From Brachionus manjavacas (lineage: Eukaryota; Rotifera; Eurotatoria; Ploima; Brachionidae), in the NCBI GenBank assembly GCA_019054805.1, contig JAHQIY010000017.1, positions 1,736,001 to 1,800,000 of the forward strand: DNA of 64,000 nt, given 5' to 3'. The notes under the pieces were generated by a model. It was not told the origin of the DNA. It ran no database searches and saw nothing but the letters and a program-made list of their open reading frames with translations. The translations under genes were made by a program, and so were the position numbers. This document shows, piece by piece, positions 51,045 through 62,359 of this stretch. How positions within the stretch are numbered: position 1 is the stretch's first letter; every line of letters starts with the position of its first letter.

Positions 51045-52110
51045 TATTATTTATTTATTTATTTGTTTTCTGTACCGAGCTAGGGCTCCTTCAGAATAAA
51101 TTAAAAAATCAAAATCAAAATAAAAAATAAAATTTAAGTTAATAAAATGAGATAAAAAAAATCAAAATAAAGTAAATAAACTAAAAAAAAAAAAGAAAAA
51201 AATGAAAGTTTAGAAGACATAGATTGTTATATGTGGCAAATGTTTACATAGTTCAGGTTTCAGGAAAAAAGGAGGAAATAGTAAGGTAGCAATTACACAA
51301 TGATATTCAATATATCTCGATTCGAAACTTTCTTTGTATTCCTCCACCAATCTGACAACCCATGGATGACTCAGTCCTGTCCCAACATATCTCTCACTCT
51401 ACTCAAAAAGCCAATTCGATACTGTTAGTAATTTAAGTTTATTAAAAGCTTCATGATGCACGATATTGGAGGGAGTATCATAATTTAACTTAAGGATAGA
51501 TCTTACTGCTGAATTCTGAATTGCTTGTAGTTTTTTGATATTATTTTCTGAAAATGAATTCAAGCAAGGAAAAGAATAGTCTAAAATCGATCCGACTAAA
51601 GATTTATATAAATTTCCTAATGTAAATTTATTAAGATCCCATTTTTTGTTTTACAGTATCTTTAATATTTAGCCTTTTGTTGCAGCGTTCTTTAATTTCG
51701 TCTACTAATATATTAAAATTTAATTTTGAATCAAATTTTATACCAAGAAACTTGATTTCTTTTTGGTTCATTATTCTGTATCCATAAATTTTTAAGTTTA
51801 GATTATTACACTCTTTTTTGTACCTAGAGAAGACTACTGAACACGACTTTTCAACTGATATCTTCATTTTCCATTTAATAAGCAATTGTTCTAGTTCGTT
51901 GGTGTATTTATTTATCTTATTTTCTAGGTTCTCCTTTTTGTTATAAACGAAGAATGTAACTAGATCATCTGCGAAAAGCAGAGAATATTCGTTATTTGTT
52001 TTGTTTCTTTTGGGATGTCATTAATATATATACTAAATAAAAGAGGACTAATTACTGAGTCTTGAGGAACACCTGCAGTTATTTGAGTTGGAGAGTATTT
52101 AAATTAAGCA
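51045..52110 (-). mobile_element. Jockey-like LINE, 3' half with tail
   Basis: Best-preserved LINE copy in the window. The minus strand reads FADDLVTFFVYNKKENLENK (RT motif C, the DD pair), then KWKMKISVEKSCSVVFSRYK, KFLGIKFDSKLNFN and a C-terminal region. A 3' UTR follows, ending in TTCTGAAGGAGCCCTAGCTC then GGTACAGAAAACAAAT and an (AAAT)n tail. Upstream RT blocks are gone and the frame is broken. A GAGC/GCTC hairpin lies 15-25 nt before the tail. Confidence 0.88.
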
Positions 52111-52179
52111 GTTTAGGAGCACAATTTATTCAAAACTAAGAGATATGTAGGAATTAATCAGTAAAGTGTGAAAAAAGTT

Positions 52180-52480
52180 TGATATAGTAGTAATAGTTTT
52201 GACTGTAGATGGCTAGCCATACTAAGACAACTGAAGTGATTGATTGCTGCTCATTCAGCAATCAAAGCCTTGGAAACTGTTAACATTGGGGACTTCAACT
52301 AATTGATTTGGCAGCGAGTTCCATTTGTTAGTGGTTCTGTTGAAAAAAAAGTTATTTCATGTTGGAGTCTCGGAATTTCTTTGTGATATTTGAAGCAGTG
52401 ACCTCTTCCTTGGTTCTTTCTGACATTAAATTTTGTGATTTTTTCGTTCTGTTTCATGTATCAATTTGTGTAATTGAATT
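52180..52480 (-). mobile_element. CR1/jockey-type LINE C-terminal relic
   Basis: The same family as the relics after each WDR93 copy: GTTTTGACTGTAGATGGCTA, the GATTGATTGCTGCTCAT block and the GATTTGGCAGCGAGTTCC block are shared. It keeps the G also seen at 35895, which marks that base as ancestral to the T in the first two WDR93 copies. Confidence 0.8.
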
Positions 52481-52559
52481 ATTTAATCTTTTGGATTATC
52501 CGAATTTATAAACTTTTGAACTACTTTTATTTTTTAACTTATATAGGAATTTTTTTGAT

Positions 52560-52935
52560 TATAAATATTTAAGAGTTTATTATATTTCAATGCCGAGTGT
52601 GATAAATCAAATTCCACCACCCAAAGAATATTTTTAAATAGCATGTAGATAATAAATGTAAGGTATGCAACAAGACAGAAGAGGTAACAAGTCATTTTGT
52701 TGCCAGCTGTATTGACACTTGCACCGTTTGAATACAACTACATACAAGAAAGACATTTATATTAAATGGGCTATGTGCAAGCATCTAGGAGCACAATTGC
52801 CAGAGAGGTATTATGTTCACTGGCCAGAAAAAAAAGAGAACACAAACAACACGATCATCATGTGGGATAGTCTTATAATAAAGAAAAAAACCATCTTAGC
52901 TATCTGTCAAGATATGTTATATAATTGATCAGAGA
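52560..52935 (+). mobile_element. LINE C-terminal fragment with Cys-His wording
   Basis: Plus-strand translation shows VCNKTEEVTSHFVASC, then after a frame change YIKWAMCKHLGAQLPERYYV and a WPEKKENTNNTIIMWDSLI block. This order (CxxC...H...C, then IHWxxC, KWYxHxP, ILWD) is familiar from C-termini of another non-LTR family. Short, degenerate. Confidence 0.55.
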
Positions 52936-54171
52936 TGATTTATACCAATTTGAGGTACAAACTAAAAAAAAATAAAAATCTACTTCTAAAATAACTTGAA
53001 ATATATGAAATAACTTGATAGATTTTATTATCAGTTTATATCATTTGATTGAATCAGATATTAGCTGATACAGGTTTTGGAAAAGAAAATGGTACAAAAG
53101 ATATCATCTGATATCAGCTGAGGGCTGTTACAAACCTAATTCCGGCTCTGTAGTTATATTAATTGTCTTTATTGAGCAAAAGCTTCTTTGGATTAAAAAA
53201 AATATCATAAAAAGTTCTACAAATACACACGAATACAAGAAGCATTTCATAAGCAATGCCAGTGATAAAAAAATTTTGGTATAAATTTTAATGGCCCTTT
53301 TTTAAAAATATTTAAAATGCTACACTAGATTTTTTGTCTGATTTTTTTATTTAACAAACTTTTATTTTCACTTTATTTTGATAAAATTTGAAGCTCAAAA
53401 TTTTAAATTTTGTACAAACAAGAAAAGAACAAAATTATAAAAATTTAATAAAGAACAATACACTGTTTCCATTGAAATTTTGCCCTTTTATATTTTATTT
53501 AAAAAAAGAGGGTTCAACTTAATTTTTATATCAAAATAAAGGTTTTTTACTCATCTTTCGGCAAAATTATCTAATTTTTTTAGATTTCCAAAAAAAATGT
53601 CAATTTTGGCAAGATGAAAATCTACATTTTTTCATAATAAACTTTACAATTTTACTTGCAAGCAGTCGTTGTTTCTTTTTTTTCTTGGTGAAAAAGAATA
53701 ATTCTCTATTAAGGATTTATTTTGCTTAGAATTGAATTAAATAACAATTTAAAAATAATAAAAAATATCTTTTGATAAAAGTTAGATAATTAAATAAAAA
53801 TTCAGATTAAAGATGCAGAAAACTTAATGAACCTTATTAAATACTTAAAATCTTCAAGAATACAACGAAAATTTTAGCGTTTGAGAGTTATTTTTCTAAA
53901 GATTTAAGTTGTAATTTTTATTTCATTTAACAAAAAATAATTTTAGTTACAAAAAGTTTTTAAATAAGATTACATAAATATCTATTTAAAAAAGAGGATA
54001 ATTTTTGAGTCATCTTCTTCGTATTTTTCAATAATCAAATTTTTTTCCAATTGAAAATAGAGCATTACATATTAAATTGGACATAGCATATTTTTTAAAA
54101 ATTGCACATAAATTAATTTATATATAAATTCATTTTAAAAATTTTAGACAAAGTTTAACTGAAGCTAAAAA
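52936..54171. other. AT-rich spacer
   Basis: No gene seen. A tail-like block near 53165-53205 (GAGCAAAAGCTTC followed by A-runs) resembles the LINE 3' signature. Confidence 0.5.
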
Positions 54172-54799
54172 ATGAATTTAAAAATCAATGATAAAGTTTC
54201 ATTTAAAAGATCAAATGGTATAAAATTAATATCATGCATTATAATTAAATATTGTTTAAAATTTTTTTTTAAGGATTAATTCAAATAGGATTTATTAAGA
54301 GTATAAATCAAGAAAAATTAGAGCTGGTATGGAATAGTAATCAGAGGACTTTTGCAAAAAATCTTCGAATTGAGGACGTCAAGCTTGTTAAAAATAAATA
54401 TTTTTCCCTTAAAACATTCTTAATATCATTGATGGTTGTCATTTTTAGTTTGTTTGGAATTTTGATTGGGGAAGGTGTTTATGTTAACTATGTTGAACAA
54501 GAAATAGCATATAATAAGTGCTTGCCGTATAAAGATTTAAGTTTTTTTGTTTTTTTTTTCACAGACTTTTGTTCAAAGAGTCCTTCTTTTCTAAGAGCAA
54601 TCCTTGTTACTTTTTCTGATATAGCTTCTAGTATAGGGCATTGTGGTGGTCTCTACTTAAATTTTTTTTTAAAGGATTATTTACAAATGTTGGAATTTTT
54701 GGATTTTTTCAAATTGTTATTTGTGTGATCACCTTTGTTATAATTTTTTTAACTTTAATTTTTTTTATATGTTTATATGCTAGAAAAAAATTAGTGTAA
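54172..54799 (+). CDS. Small membrane protein, four exons, unknown family
   Basis: Exons 54172-54217, 54274-54540, 54565-54630 and 54675-54799 join in phase (introns 56, 24 and 44 nt as placed) to give about 167 residues. The N-terminal ~55 residues start MNLKINDKVSFKRSNGGLIQ and resemble an SH3- or Tudor-like barrel in pattern. A hydrophobic helix follows (FLISLMVVIFSLFGILIG, near residue 64), then a loop with spaced cysteines. A second long helix near the end (VICVITFVIIFLTLIFFICL) is followed by a basic tail YARKKLV. Two membrane passes therefore seem likely, with both ends on the same side. The second intron is unusually short, so that junction is the weakest. No family recognised. Confidence 0.65.
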
Positions 54800-54869
54800 T
54801 ATTATTGTTTTTTCTTTAAAAAATAAAATTTTTTAAAATTTAAATAAGAAAAATATTATTTTATGGACC

Positions 54870-55820
54870 TTGTTAATGCAGAGAAGTCCGCTATGGGTCT
54901 TACTTTCGTCCTGGGTCTCGAGACCAGCAAAAAAGTTCCGCAATATCGTTCCTATTTGATCGTTCCGCAATATCGGGATGATTCGACTATTCTGGCCTTT
55001 TAAAGAGAGACCAGCACGAGTCCTTATCCTTATCGCTGGACTAATTTTGTGCTAATAGCTCTTAATACGAGCGCAACCAGCTGCCGACCGAATCATGAGA
55101 CCGTTTTGTAGATTGGCAAAGAGCGCGTGAGTGATTGGAAATTCCTAATGGAAAGATATCTGTGGGTAGAGCGAAGTAGGCGTCCACCTTTACTTTTTCC
55201 CTAGATATAGAGCTGTGAGCTGTGAGACCCTTGGCCTGAATCTGACAATCATCGAACTGGGCGAAAATTCTTTCGACCTGGTTGCAAAGAAGCTGGTGGT
55301 AGTAGGTGGAGGAGGCTGTTGGAGATCCCTCGCCTATTTGATCATTTTCCTTATCATTTTGCTCTTGAAGCTCGTCTTCCGAGCTTTCTGGATTGTCCAT
55401 GTACCTCCACGATTCCATAAGGAATTATGGAACATTACTAATTAATTCCATAATTAATTAATAATGTTCGTGTCTTTGTCCCAGAAGTATTTACTAATTA
55501 CCGGGCGACCGAACTTCCACTTATGAATTAATGAATAATTAGGGTGATTAGTGGTGGGTGAAAGGATATTGTTGACTAAATCGATCCCCGGTGTGAGCTT
55601 TGCTAGTTCCTTAAAACCGCATCCTGCTTTTTGAGCGAGTGCGAGACTTAGCTGTAGCTGTCTTGTTGCCTCCTGTTTTAGGAAGCCTTCCTGAGGAGCT
55701 AGCAGGCTTTGTGGCTACCACTACTACGTTGTCCCTCTGTGGGATGTAGCTTGCCTTATCTAATGAGAATATCATGATCTTCAAAAAAATTTAGGGTCCT
55801 ATCCCAGCTTCCTTTAGAGA
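54870..55820 (-). other. Compositionally distinct island, possible mobile-element remnant
   Basis: About 950 bp are far richer in G and C than anything around. On the minus strand 55062-55418 is an open frame of 118 residues (SSEDELQEQNDKENDQIGEG, then a stretch with YYHQLLCNQVERIFAQFDD). A second open run lies at about 55615-55770 (KPASSSGRLPKTGGNKTATA, basic). Between them is an AT-rich imperfect palindrome near 55436-55475. I recognise no family; a transferred or recently arrived element is the simplest reading. Confidence 0.5.
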
Positions 55821-56847
55821 CTACTTAACTACCAAAACAAAAAAACTTCAATTGAATTAGAATAAAGTCTTTTAAAGTTTATAATAGTTTTTAACCACAA
55901 TTATAAAAAACGATTAAAAAATTAAATATTAATTATTAAATTTTTCTAATCAATAAGTGGCTCAAGGATACGAGGTCAGCTTTTTTAATGACAATTGGTG
56001 CTATTTGTAGAGTACCACAAGTAAAATTGTGATTAATTTGCAGGAGCATTAGGACTTAAAACAGTCAGCATAAAAAAATGAATAAGTCTTAGATTTGCAG
56101 GTTAAATAAAATTATGAAAGTTTTTAAGTTTTTTAAAGTTATTAAATTCAAATGATTATTGATAATTCATTGCATATGTAAATGAGTAAAAAGAGATAAT
56201 ATTTTTTTATTAAGAATTCGAATCCAAATCATGTCACAAAAATATAACATTAAAAAAAACCTATTTATTCTTCAGCTCAGATTTGGGCTCTTTTTGACAT
56301 TTGATTTGATTTTTTGGGGTGTTGTGAATTTCAAAAAAAATAGAAAAAAAAATTCATGATGTTTTGATAAATCAAAATTAGAGTTAATAAAAAATATTAG
56401 AAAAAATAAGGCCACAAACTGCAACAAAGTATGTTACACTTTATCGCCTTAAATAAAATTTTTTTATTCTATTTTCTGTTTTTTAAATTCACAATACCAT
56501 TAATGGTAAATAATTTATTTGTTTATTTGTAATTTTATATTTTTGTTAAATAAATGTGAATATTAAATATCTTATAAAAAATTCCAATAAAATGATGATT
56601 CGTTCGAATTTATCCATCTATTTTCCTGAATCAAAAACCAAGTTCAGATGCAAAAATTAAGATTTTATCATTCAAGTGAAATTTAAAATTAAACATTGTT
56701 TTTTGAAATAAAAGTGATATTCTAAAAAAATGATATTTTTCCTTTTCTCTAAATTTTTTTATCGCTATTAATAATCTAATAAAATATACACTATGTTTAA
56801 AAAGTTAATTATTGTATTTAGCAAGTAAAAATTTATTTAAAAAAAAT
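55821..56847. other. AT-rich spacer
   Basis: No gene seen. Confidence 0.5.
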
Positions 56848-57429
56848 TTACATAAAATTAAATTGATTTATTTTTTTTAATTCTTTTCTTCTTTTTCTGT
56901 AAAACCATTGACTGATTTGTCTTCTTGTGATCTCGAGATTCTCTGCCAATTCAGATATTTGTTCTTTTTGTGGATATGCACACACATTTTCAAAAAATTC
57001 ATTCAGTTTTATTTCTTCGTTTAATGATATGCGTTTAGACGAATTAAATTTTTTATTTCTTGAATTTGAAATCCATCTTGATATTTGACGGACCGACAAA
57101 TTTGTTTTTTTAGCTAATTGAATCTTTTCATTTCGAGAAAATCTTTTTTGGTATATGAGTGCATCGTAAAGAATCCTGCGATTTTTAAAATTTATTCGTT
57201 TTTTTGAATTTTTCTTAATAGGCTGATTATCATTTTTCTTGGACTGTTTTTTATTGATAAATGTATTGAAAACTTTCGATAAACTTCGAAAAGAGACTTT
57301 CGAAGAATTAAAAAACATTTTAAAAGCATTGGTAGAAAATCTCCAGCTTAAGTTAGCTGAAGCTCTAAGTGAAGTGAGTAAAATGTTTGAATAACGAATT
57401 AATGCCATTTTAAAAATAATCTTAAACAT
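56848..57429 (-). CDS. Protein with two homeodomain-like segments
   Basis: Single-exon frame of 193 residues from the ATG at 57429. Two tandem helix-turn-helix segments have homeodomain spacing. The first (about residues 80-133) ends LSVRQISRWISNSRNKK, keeping Trp48, Asn51 and Arg53. The second (about 137-190) ends ITRRQISQWFYRKRRKELKK, keeping Trp48, Phe49 and Arg53 but with Arg at position 51. Homeodomains bind DNA through this third helix. The N-terminal 60 residues are basic, Ser/Phe-rich and lack acidic residues, like a mitochondrial presequence or simply a basic tail. It is transcribed away from a minisatellite and a transposase remnant, so it may be host or element-borne. Two homeodomains in one short protein is rare outside mammalian DUX. 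Confidence 0.7.
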   Translation of the reverse strand: MFKIIFKMALIRYSNILLTSLRASANLSWRFSTNAFKMFFNSSKVSFRSLSKVFNTFINKKQSKKNDNQPIKKNSKKRINFKNRRILYDALIYQKRFSRNEKIQLAKKTNLSVRQISRWISNSRNKKFNSSKRISLNEEIKLNEFFENVCAYPQKEQISELAENLEITRRQISQWFYRKRRKELKKINQFNFM

Positions 57430-57531
57430 CAAGATAAAAAGATTAAAATAAAATATTGGAATAATAATTATATCAAAAAAAATCTAAAATTAAAATACTA
57501 ACGACAAGAAAAAATTTTTAAGGTAAAAGAT

Positions 57532-58265
57532 ATAGAATTTGGAAGAAAAAACCATAATTTTTATCTTTTCTAAAGATATGTTTTCTGCCTTAAAATAAGT
57601 TTTTTAGTATAAAAATCTTTATTGAGGTCAATATCGATTTTTTATGTTAAAAAAATAGAATTTGGAAGAAAAAACTATAATTTTTATCTTTTATAAAGAT
57701 ATGTTTTCTGCCTTAAAATAAGTTTTTTAGTATAAAAATCTTTATTGAGGTCAATATCGATTTTTTATGTTAAAAAATAGAATTTGGAAGAGAAAACTAT
57801 AATTTTTATCTTTTCTAAAGATATGTTTTCTGCCTTAAAATAAGTTTTTTTAGTATAAAAATCTTTATTGAGGTCAATATCGATTTTTTATGTTAAAAAA
57901 TATAATTTGGAAGAGAAAACTATAATTTTTATCTTTTTAAAGATATGTTTTCTGCCTTAAAATAAGTTTTTAGTATAAAAATCTTTATTGAGGTCAATAT
58001 CGATTTTTTATGTTAAAAAAATATTATTTGGAAGAAAAAACTATTATTTTTATCTTTTTTAAAGATATGTTTTCTGCCTTAAAATAAGTTTTTTAGTATA
58101 AAAATCTTTATTGAGGTCAATATCGATTTTTTATGTTAAAAAATAGAATTTGGAAGAAAAAACTATAATTTTTATCTTTTTTAAAGATATGTTTTCTGCC
58201 TTAAAATAAGTTTTTTAGTATAAAAATCTTTATTGAGGTCAATATCGATTTTTTATGTTAAAAAG
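57532..58265. repeat. Minisatellite, six ~122-bp units
   Basis: Six head-to-tail units, each starting ATAGAATTTGGAAGA and containing AAAGATATGTTTTCTGCCTT, then AAAATAAGTTTTT and TTGAGGTCAATATCGATT. Starts lie near 57532, 57654, 57777, 57900, 58020 and 58145. Units differ mainly by single bases and homopolymer lengths, so the array is young. It fills the gap between a leftward and a rightward gene. Confidence 0.93.
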
Positions 58266-58434
58266 TAAGAATTTTCGCTGAAACTTGATTCAAAAAAGAT
58301 ATTCTTAAAAATATAATATTTTTTTATTTCGATAAAAAAGTTGTAGTAAAATAATTTTTTCAAACAAAATCTAAAAGGAGATGCAATTATATATTTTTTT
58401 CTTTTTTTATTTTGTTTAAATTTCAAAAAAAGTA

Positions 58435-59173
58435 AAACTTTATCATCTGCCCATATAATTTCTAATAAAAAAAATGTAAACACTGAAACATTTTCTAGTC
58501 ATTTTCCTCCAAACACTTTTCATGGTGTAAGCAACGCTGTGGCATGTGATGATAAACTTCGTTGCCTAAAAATTATTGAATTTTCAATATCTCCAAATCA
58601 TTCATTGAATTGTTTCGACAAATATCTACCAATTATTTTTGGCGATTCTCAGATTGGTTTTTATCCACGGGATGGAGGCATTTTATTTTACCATCAAAAA
58701 AATTCAGAAACATGTCAAAAAATTAAAAGGTAATTTTTGATTGCAGTAAATTTTAATTTTCTTACTCTAATTTCTTTTGTTAGGTTTAAAATAAATGAAG
58801 AACAAGTTCTAATTATAATTAGGGAAACAATAGCAATTAGCGACATAAAAAATGTAGAAGAGACAATTGAATGGCTCTTATTTAAAAATAATGAGTTCGC
58901 TTGTTGGCTTATGTTCTCATTTGGATTATACGATGAAGAAAAAAACAGAATTTTTTATTTTGTTGGATTAAAAGTATTTTTTTTTATTTGAAGATTTGAA
59001 TTTAAAATTTGTTATCTATTTAGGATCTAGTGTTTATCGGAGCTTGTCTTCTTACAGTGAAATCTATTTATACAAAACTGTGCATAATTTACATTTGTAT
59101 TAAAGTTTTAACAGAAGAATCAAGAGTAAAATATCAGATAAAAAAAGGAAATGAAACGAAAAAATCAAAGTAG
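58435..59173 (+). CDS. Unrecognised spliced gene (3' part)
   Basis: Three blocks join in phase: 58435-58729, 58784-58973 and 59024-59173 (introns 54 and 50 nt), ending at TAG 59171. The encoded text includes TFHGVSNAVACDDKLRCLKI, PIIFGDSQIGFYPRDGGILF and EETIEWLLFKNNEFACWLMF, with a hydrophobic final exon (DLVFIGACLLTVKSIYTKLC). The first block has no in-frame ATG, so a 5' exon is missing, perhaps within or before the minisatellite. It could belong to the adjacent transposon. Family unknown. Confidence 0.5.
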
Positions 59174-59319
59174 ATTTTTCAATTTTTTTTGTATTTTTTT
59201 CAAATAAAAGTTTAAACTATATTTATTATATCACTCTAATCGATAATAACACAAAATATTATTTTTATGAAATTTTTAAGAACTCAATCTTCATTTTTTA
59301 GATAAAAAAATAAATTAAA

Positions 59320-62300
59320 ATGTCCACGAAAAAGATAGAAACAGCTATAAATTCGCATAATTGCTGTTTTATTTGTAGACGGAAGCGTTCTGATAGGATT
59401 AAACTGCGAACAATTAATAAAAATTCAATTATTCATGCATTCAAAATGAAAAGAATAATTATTGATGAAAATGCAAGATGCTGCAGAAACCATCTTGATA
59501 ATAATGGTTGTATTAAAGAGGAACTTTATGGTCAAATTCGTACAAAAAAAAATTATAAGAATCAATTAATAAAAATGTTTGATATGTTTGAAGTCGGTGA
59601 AAAAAGTGTGTTTGAAAAATTTAAAGATATTTCTTCTGTTCAAGACTCACATTGTATTGAAATTACAGGTTGGACAAAAAAACAATTTTTAGACTTTTCT
59701 AAATTCATCACTAGCATAAAAAATAGTAAAAATCGTTCGAAAGAACAGCTGATTGCTCTTTATCGATACTGGTTAAGAACAGGAACAAACCAATCAGTAC
59801 TTGCTAAAATTTTTAAAAAGGGATGTTCTCAACAAGCCATTAGTAAATACTTGTCTCAAATACGAAAGGCAATAAACGATGATTTTGTTCCATTTTTTCT
59901 TGGAGCTGATAGAAAAAGAGAATTTTTTTGAAACACAACAATGAAATGGTAACAGAACTTCTATCAATTAAGAATGAAGAACTTGTTATTGTTTGTGATG
60001 GTACCTATACTCGCATTGAAAAAAGTCAGAATAATAACTTCCAGTATAAAAGTTGGAGTGTTCAAAAATCAACATCATTACTTAAGCCTTTTATTATATG
60101 CTGTAGTGATGGATATATTATTGACTGTTATGGATCATTTTCTGCAAATATGAACGATGCTTGTATATTTGAATATATATTGAAGACAGACTTAGCTCTA
60201 AAAGAAAAGATTCTTCTTCCTGGAAAAACAATTATCTTTCTCGATAGAGGTTTGTAAAAATTTATAATTTGCACTAAAGAATTTTATTATGTGAATTGTT
60301 AAAAATAAAAGATTTATTTAAAAGGATTTAGAGATGTCGTATTACAACTTAGAGAAAAATACGATTTTGATGTAAAAATTCCAACTTGTCAGCAGTTTTT
60401 AAATAATGATTTGGATGAGTCTAATTTAAAATCTAAACAGCTTTCTACCAAACAGGCTAATGAAACACGAATGGTAACAAAGGTAAATTAAATTATGTTT
60501 TTTTTATTAAAATTTTATTTGATTAATTAAGTGTCGATTCATAGTTGAAAAAAATCGGCGAAATTAAAAAATTTAGGGCTTTAGAAAATGTTCGAAATAC
60601 AGCTATTGGTCATATTCAAATTGACTATCGAATAGCATCAGCAATGATTAATTTCAGCCATATTAGTTGTTCCCCTGATGGAAATCATGGAAAAAAAATT
60701 GCGCGAAGAATGATTAGAAAATCAAAAATAACCAAGAATGAATTAGAGTTTTTAATAGGAAAACATTTGGAAACAAAATTGATAGCATCTATTTCGATTT
60801 CAAGTATTGTTGATTTTCCAATTCTAAGACCAAAACAAATGATGAGAAAGTTATTTCTTGGATCATATCAGTTAAAGCAAGCTAGAGCCTACGCTGATGA
60901 CCTTTTATTTAATAAAACAGCTTACATTGTTAGCTCAAGATTGATGAAGAATATGTCAAATAGGGTTTTAACTGATGAATATGAAAATTCAAAAATCCTT
61001 GCATTTGAAATAATTTCACGTCATAGAAGATCTAAAAAATCTAAAAGATATTGGGCAAACCAGCTATGTTAAACAGTTTAAAAATACATACAAAGTTTTT
61101 ATCAAATATATACCTGGATTAAATCATTCGAAGTCAATTCAAGGTAAATTCAAAATTTTACACTATTTACTAGGTAATCTTTTGATTTTAATTTTTATTT
61201 AAGCTCATATATGCACATGTTTGTCAGGTCGTCGAATAGTCGGATGCTGTAGCCATGTCGCAACTGTGATTTATTATTTAAGCTATTTAAAATATAGAAC
61301 ACCTGGTATCATATCAAAAGGAAGACATTTAAACGAAATTCCTATCGATATACAGAATCAACAGTTGCCTAACAAACCGAAAAATATTAAAGGAAAGAGA
61401 AGTAGAAAAGAAAGTTCAAGTGATTCGGAATATACTACTAGTTGTTCAGATTCAAGTGATATTGAAATTGAAATCCTTCAAAAGGAATTGAATCAAACTC
61501 ATGAAATATCATCAAACGATTTAACAAGTATTGAATCATTCAAAAATCACATACCAAAGTGGGGAGCTTTCATTGAATACAAAGGGGAAAAAAACGTTTT
61601 TGTTTCAAAAACTTGCTCAATTGATTATATTCTTTTAGCATTCTGGTATCTTTATAAAAAAATTCTTCTTATTTTCAAAATATAATAAGTAACAAGTTGA
61701 CTATAGTTATAAAAGACATTATAGATGAAGTGGATAAAAAGAATTTCGATAAAGCTAAAGAATTATGGATTAAACAAATAATGAGCTATGATACAAAATT
61801 AAATTTTTCTGAAAATTTTATTGAAATATCACTTGATAATAATGAAGAAGATAATTTTTCAAAGAATTTAAAAGAATTTCAAAAGTATGTATTTATTCAA
61901 CAAAGTTGTTCAAGATGTGAAAAAAATGAGAGAAATATTCCCAAAGAATCTGATGTCATACTTTTTAAAAAATCTAATTCAAAAATTAAGTTATCAGCTG
62001 AAAATGAAGAAAGATGCAAGTCATGCAAGTTGACTTTTGAATTCAACGTTAAATTTTTTAATCAGCCTACATTTTTGTTTATAAAATCAGCAGAGAAGAA
62101 CATTTTTATCCATGAATTACCAGATGTTATAACATGTGATAATAGAAACTATAATTTTCTTTGTGCAACTTTAAACAAACCAGGCCATACTGTTTCAATT
62201 TTTAAGCTAAAAAATGATTTTTATGTGGTTGATGACATATATAAAACTGTCAAAAAATTATCTAAATATGGAAAAAATCTGAAAAAGAAGAGAGATCATT

Positions 62301-62359
62301 TTTATTTTCAAAAAGCAACCATCAGTTATTCATTTTATTATTTAATCAATAGTTTTTAA
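59320..62359 (+). mobile_element. DDE transposon gene with SWIM-like and cysteine-protease-like regions, decayed
   Basis: Five consecutive blocks read as one ancestral protein. 59320-59931: N-terminal zinc-type CCFICRRKRSDR...RCCRNHL, then an HTH-like region with SQQAISKYLSQIRKAIND. 59928-60248: DDE core start VCDGTYTRI with an Asn-Asp-Ala pattern (ANMNDACIFEYIL) and FLDRGFRDVV. 60545-61072: continuing transposase helices. 61200-61685: ICTCLSGRRIVGCCSHVATV, a SWIM-like CxC...CxH, then an acidic linker and SKTCSIDYILLAFWYL. 61697-62359: a CxxC/CxxC pair and PGHTVSIFKLKNDFYVVDDI. In-phase introns lie at 60249-60330, 60484-60543 and 61142-61201. About three frame breaks (near 59928, 61050 and 61685) make it dead as read. 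IS5/Harbinger-related DDE is the closest class I can name. No terminal inverted repeats found. Confidence 0.75.
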
